Shown here piece after piece: positions 62,145 through 64,000 of a stretch of DNA of 64,000 nucleotides. Within the stretch, counting starts at the first letter, position 1; each line of letters opens with the position of its first letter. A program made the translations under genes and the position numbers. The notes beneath the pieces were generated by a model, which saw nothing but the letters and a program-made list of their open reading frames with translations, did no database searches and was not told where the DNA came from. The DNA is taken from assembly GCF_030908625.1 (NCBI RefSeq), contig NZ_CP133133.1, positions 310,001-374,000 on the forward strand. The letters run 5' to 3'. The stretch comes from Paludicola sp. MB14-C6 (GTDB lineage Bacteria; Bacillota; Clostridia; Oscillospirales; Ruminococcaceae).

Positions 62145-63050
62145 CTAATTATCTGACAATCCAAAGTTACGTATGAAAGATTCCTTGTTTCGCCAGTCTT
62201 CACGTACTTTAATCCAACATTGCAAGTTTATTTTTACACCTAAAAATTCCTCTATATCTGTTCTTGCAGTTGAGGCAATTCGTTTCAATACTGCACCTTT
62301 TTTGCCAATAATCATTCCTTTATGACTATCTTTCTCACAATAAATCATAGCATCAATATCCATAATATCTTTGCCTTCACGCTCACGCATTTTTTCGATA
62401 ACCACTGCAGTTCCATGAGGAATTTCTTGATGTAAATTCAATAGTATTTTTTCACGAATAATTTCTGATACAATAACACGCTCCGGTTGATCGGTTAACG
62501 TATCATCTGGGAAGAAATGAACGCCTTCTTCAGCATATTTATCTAATTCGGCTAATACTAAATCTACTCCATTGTTTTCTTGGACACTAATCGGAATAAC
62601 AGCATCAAAAGAATGAAGCTGCATTATTTGTTCAATACGTGCAACCAAGAGCTCTTTATTAGAAATTAAATCAATTTTATTGATAATCAAAATGCTAGGT
62701 ATTTTTTGTTGCTTAATGTTTTCAATTAAATCAAGCTCAGCTTGTGTTAGTTTACCTGATGGCTCAACTACCATCATGACAATATCCACATCTTTTATTG
62801 ATGTGTTTACTGCTTTAATCATACTATCACTTAGCTTAGTTTTTGCTTTATGAAAGCCTGGAGTATCAATAAATACATACTGAACTTCGTTTTTAGTTAA
62901 CACTCCGGTAATTTTAGTTCTGGTCGTTTGAGGTTTATTTGTTACAATTGCAACTTTTTCACCTAATAGTTTATTTAATAATGAGGATTTTCCAACATTC
63001 GGCTTTCCTACAATTGCAACAAAAGCAGAACGAGTGTTTTGTTGTTCCAT
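62145..63050 (-). CDS. era: GTPase Era
   Basis: 16S rRNA maturation GTPase. GKPNVGKSSLLNKLLGE (G1), TTRTKI (G2), DTPGF (G3), NKIDL (G4) and the C-terminal KH domain GMIIGKKGAVLKRIAS with CWIKVREDWR. 301 aa. Its place in the ybeY-dgkA-era-yqzL-recO cluster is standard. Confidence 0.97.
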   Translation of the reverse strand: MEQQNTRSAFVAIVGKPNVGKSSLLNKLLGEKVAIVTNKPQTTRTKITGVLTKNEVQYVFIDTPGFHKAKTKLSDSMIKAVNTSIKDVDIVMMVVEPSGKLTQAELDLIENIKQQKIPSILIINKIDLISNKELLVARIEQIMQLHSFDAVIPISVQENNGVDLVLAELDKYAEEGVHFFPDDTLTDQPERVIVSEIIREKILLNLHQEIPHGTAVVIEKMREREGKDIMDIDAMIYCEKDSHKGMIIGKKGAVLKRIASTARTDIEEFLGVKINLQCWIKVREDWRNKESFIRNFGLSDN

Positions 63051-63129
63051 AATTTCTCCATCTAAACATCATCAGCAGTGTTCTATTTTCTGGGCTGAAT
63101 CTATTTCCCACTATTTTAATGTATATGCA

Positions 63130-63657
63130 TTACTTCATATTATTATTGTCATAATTCTTCATATGATAAATTTTTGTTTTAGGTTCACCTACAAGTTGAG
63201 TTCCATTGAATATAAATAAAAAACTAAGAATTAGTAATATAATTAAAATAATTACATTTAACGGGTTTGTAAATATCAGTAACAATGTGTTCCATAATTG
63301 TTGAGGCTTAAAGAAAATTACTATTCCAACAACAACAGAAACACTTGCCGCAATAAATACAGCACCTGCCGCAACATCTTTTGCAATTTTTGCAAGATAA
63401 TGATAGGAAGGCGACTCTAAATTAGTTAAAGTTTCAATTGCAGTATTAACCATTTCACCGGTTATAACGATTGCAATACATATTATAAGAATCAAATATT
63501 CTATATAAGAAACTCCAAACAAATAAGAAAACAATGTAACAAACACAGCCATACAAAGATGAATACGCATATTTCTTTCATTCTTTACGCAATATGCAAT
63601 GCCTTTAAAAGCAAATACAAAACTCCTTGCCAGCTCTTTGAAATCTTTTCTAATCAT
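63130..63657 (-). CDS. dgkA: Diacylglycerol/undecaprenol kinase
   Basis: Small membrane kinase: SFVFAFKGIAYCVKNERNMRIHLCMA, then VITGEMVNTAIETLTNLESP with the catalytic Glu, KIAKDVAAGAVFIAA. Compared with the usual 120-130 residues it has an extra C-terminal region with one more helix (NVIILIILLILSFLFIF). In Gram-positive bacteria it phosphorylates undecaprenol or recycles diacylglycerol. Confidence 0.92.
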   Translation of the reverse strand: MIRKDFKELARSFVFAFKGIAYCVKNERNMRIHLCMAVFVTLFSYLFGVSYIEYLILIICIAIVITGEMVNTAIETLTNLESPSYHYLAKIAKDVAAGAVFIAASVSVVVGIVIFFKPQQLWNTLLLIFTNPLNVIILIILLILSFLFIFNGTQLVGEPKTKIYHMKNYDNNNMK

Positions 63658-63689
63658 AGCTAACCGCCGTTTCTTATTCTTATATTTTG

Positions 63690-64000
63690 TTATACAATAT
63701 AACTTTTATCCCTTGCAATTCCTAGTTTATCTAAAACGAATTCTTCCTTTTCACGCATTTTTAATGCTTCTAAGCCACCTTCTTCGTGATCATAGCCCAA
63801 AAGGTGAAGCATAGAATGCACAGTTAAAAATCCAATTTCACGTTGAATGGTATGACCATATAATTCTGCTTGTTCAAATGCTTTTTCAGCTGAAATTACA
63901 ATATCACCAAGCATATATGCACCTGTATCTTCATTTACATCAAATTTCATATTTTCACCTAAAGGAAATGATAATACATCTGTAGGAGTATTCTTATTGC
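63690..64000 (-). CDS. ybeY: Endoribonuclease YbeY, 5' end outside window
   Basis: Metal-dependent RNase of rRNA maturation. NTPTDVLSFPLG and YMLGDIVISAEKA are followed by the zinc motif TVHSMLHLLGYDHEE (HxxxHLxGyDH). The N-terminal part runs past the right edge; an internal ATG at 63950 is not the start. Confidence 0.94.
   Translation of the reverse strand, partial: NKNTPTDVLSFPLGENMKFDVNEDTGAYMLGDIVISAEKAFEQAELYGHTIQREIGFLTVHSMLHLLGYDHEEGGLEALKMREKEEFVLDKLGIARDKSYIV

Overview
The window looks like a chromosomal segment of a low-GC, Gram-positive, anaerobic Clostridia-type bacterium. The evidence is AT-rich DNA, strong AGGAGG-type ribosome sites, the dnaD/dnaI, cdaA-cdaR, gatCAB-ligA and ybeY-dgkA-era-yqzL-recO gene orders, an FprA flavoprotein next to rubredoxin, and double-glycine bacteriocins. 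The species cannot be named from sequence alone. No rRNA, tRNA or CRISPR array was recognised.

Region 1 (1-18960) is the accessory island and the most interesting part. A Xer-type tyrosine recombinase is cut by the left edge. It is followed by two filamentous-phage (inovirus-type) prophages in tandem, bounded and separated by three copies of an 80-bp repeat (about 1005, 9648 and 18878). Each unit has, on the minus strand: a small regulator-like gene, a gV-like ssDNA-binding protein, a 59-residue pVIII-like coat protein, a terminator, a pIII-like adsorption protein, small membrane proteins, a Zot/pI assembly ATPase, a Rep_trans-type initiator and a Cys-rich protein. The two units are nearly identical in rep, gV and the origin-like noncoding DNA. 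They carry unrelated virion modules, unrelated repressors (XRE versus ribbon-helix-helix) with matching operators, and unrelated cargo. Cargo is a 588-aa HEPN protein in unit 1, and a NERD protein plus an AAA+ ATPase with a C-terminal cold-shock domain in unit 2. Neither unit encodes an integrase.

Region 2 (19090-38999) holds two orphan tailed-phage-like genes and then host genes: cutC, gatCAB, ligA, a FAD oxidoreductase, the c-di-AMP pair cdaA-cdaR, a cysteine desulfurase with a DUF3343 partner, ispF, a secreted CAP protein, an FNT channel, pit with its PhoU-like partner, a methyltransferase, dnaI, dnaD and DUF4364.

Region 3 (39000-47700) is a decayed bacteriocin island. An IS1182-type element sits in a terminator hairpin and has duplicated it. 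An IS3-type element has cut an HlyD-type export gene. Two Gly-rich bacteriocin genes each have a small membrane partner. Two 16-codon stubs of a C39-peptidase transporter gene remain, along with CPBP, transglutaminase-like and GPP34 genes.

Region 4 (47763-64000) is housekeeping: TSCPD and PHP proteins, FprA plus rubredoxin, uvrB-cat-uvrA, radC, pyrE, an rluD-type gene, mutS2, and the recO-yqzL-era-dgkA-ybeY cluster, whose last gene is cut by the right edge.
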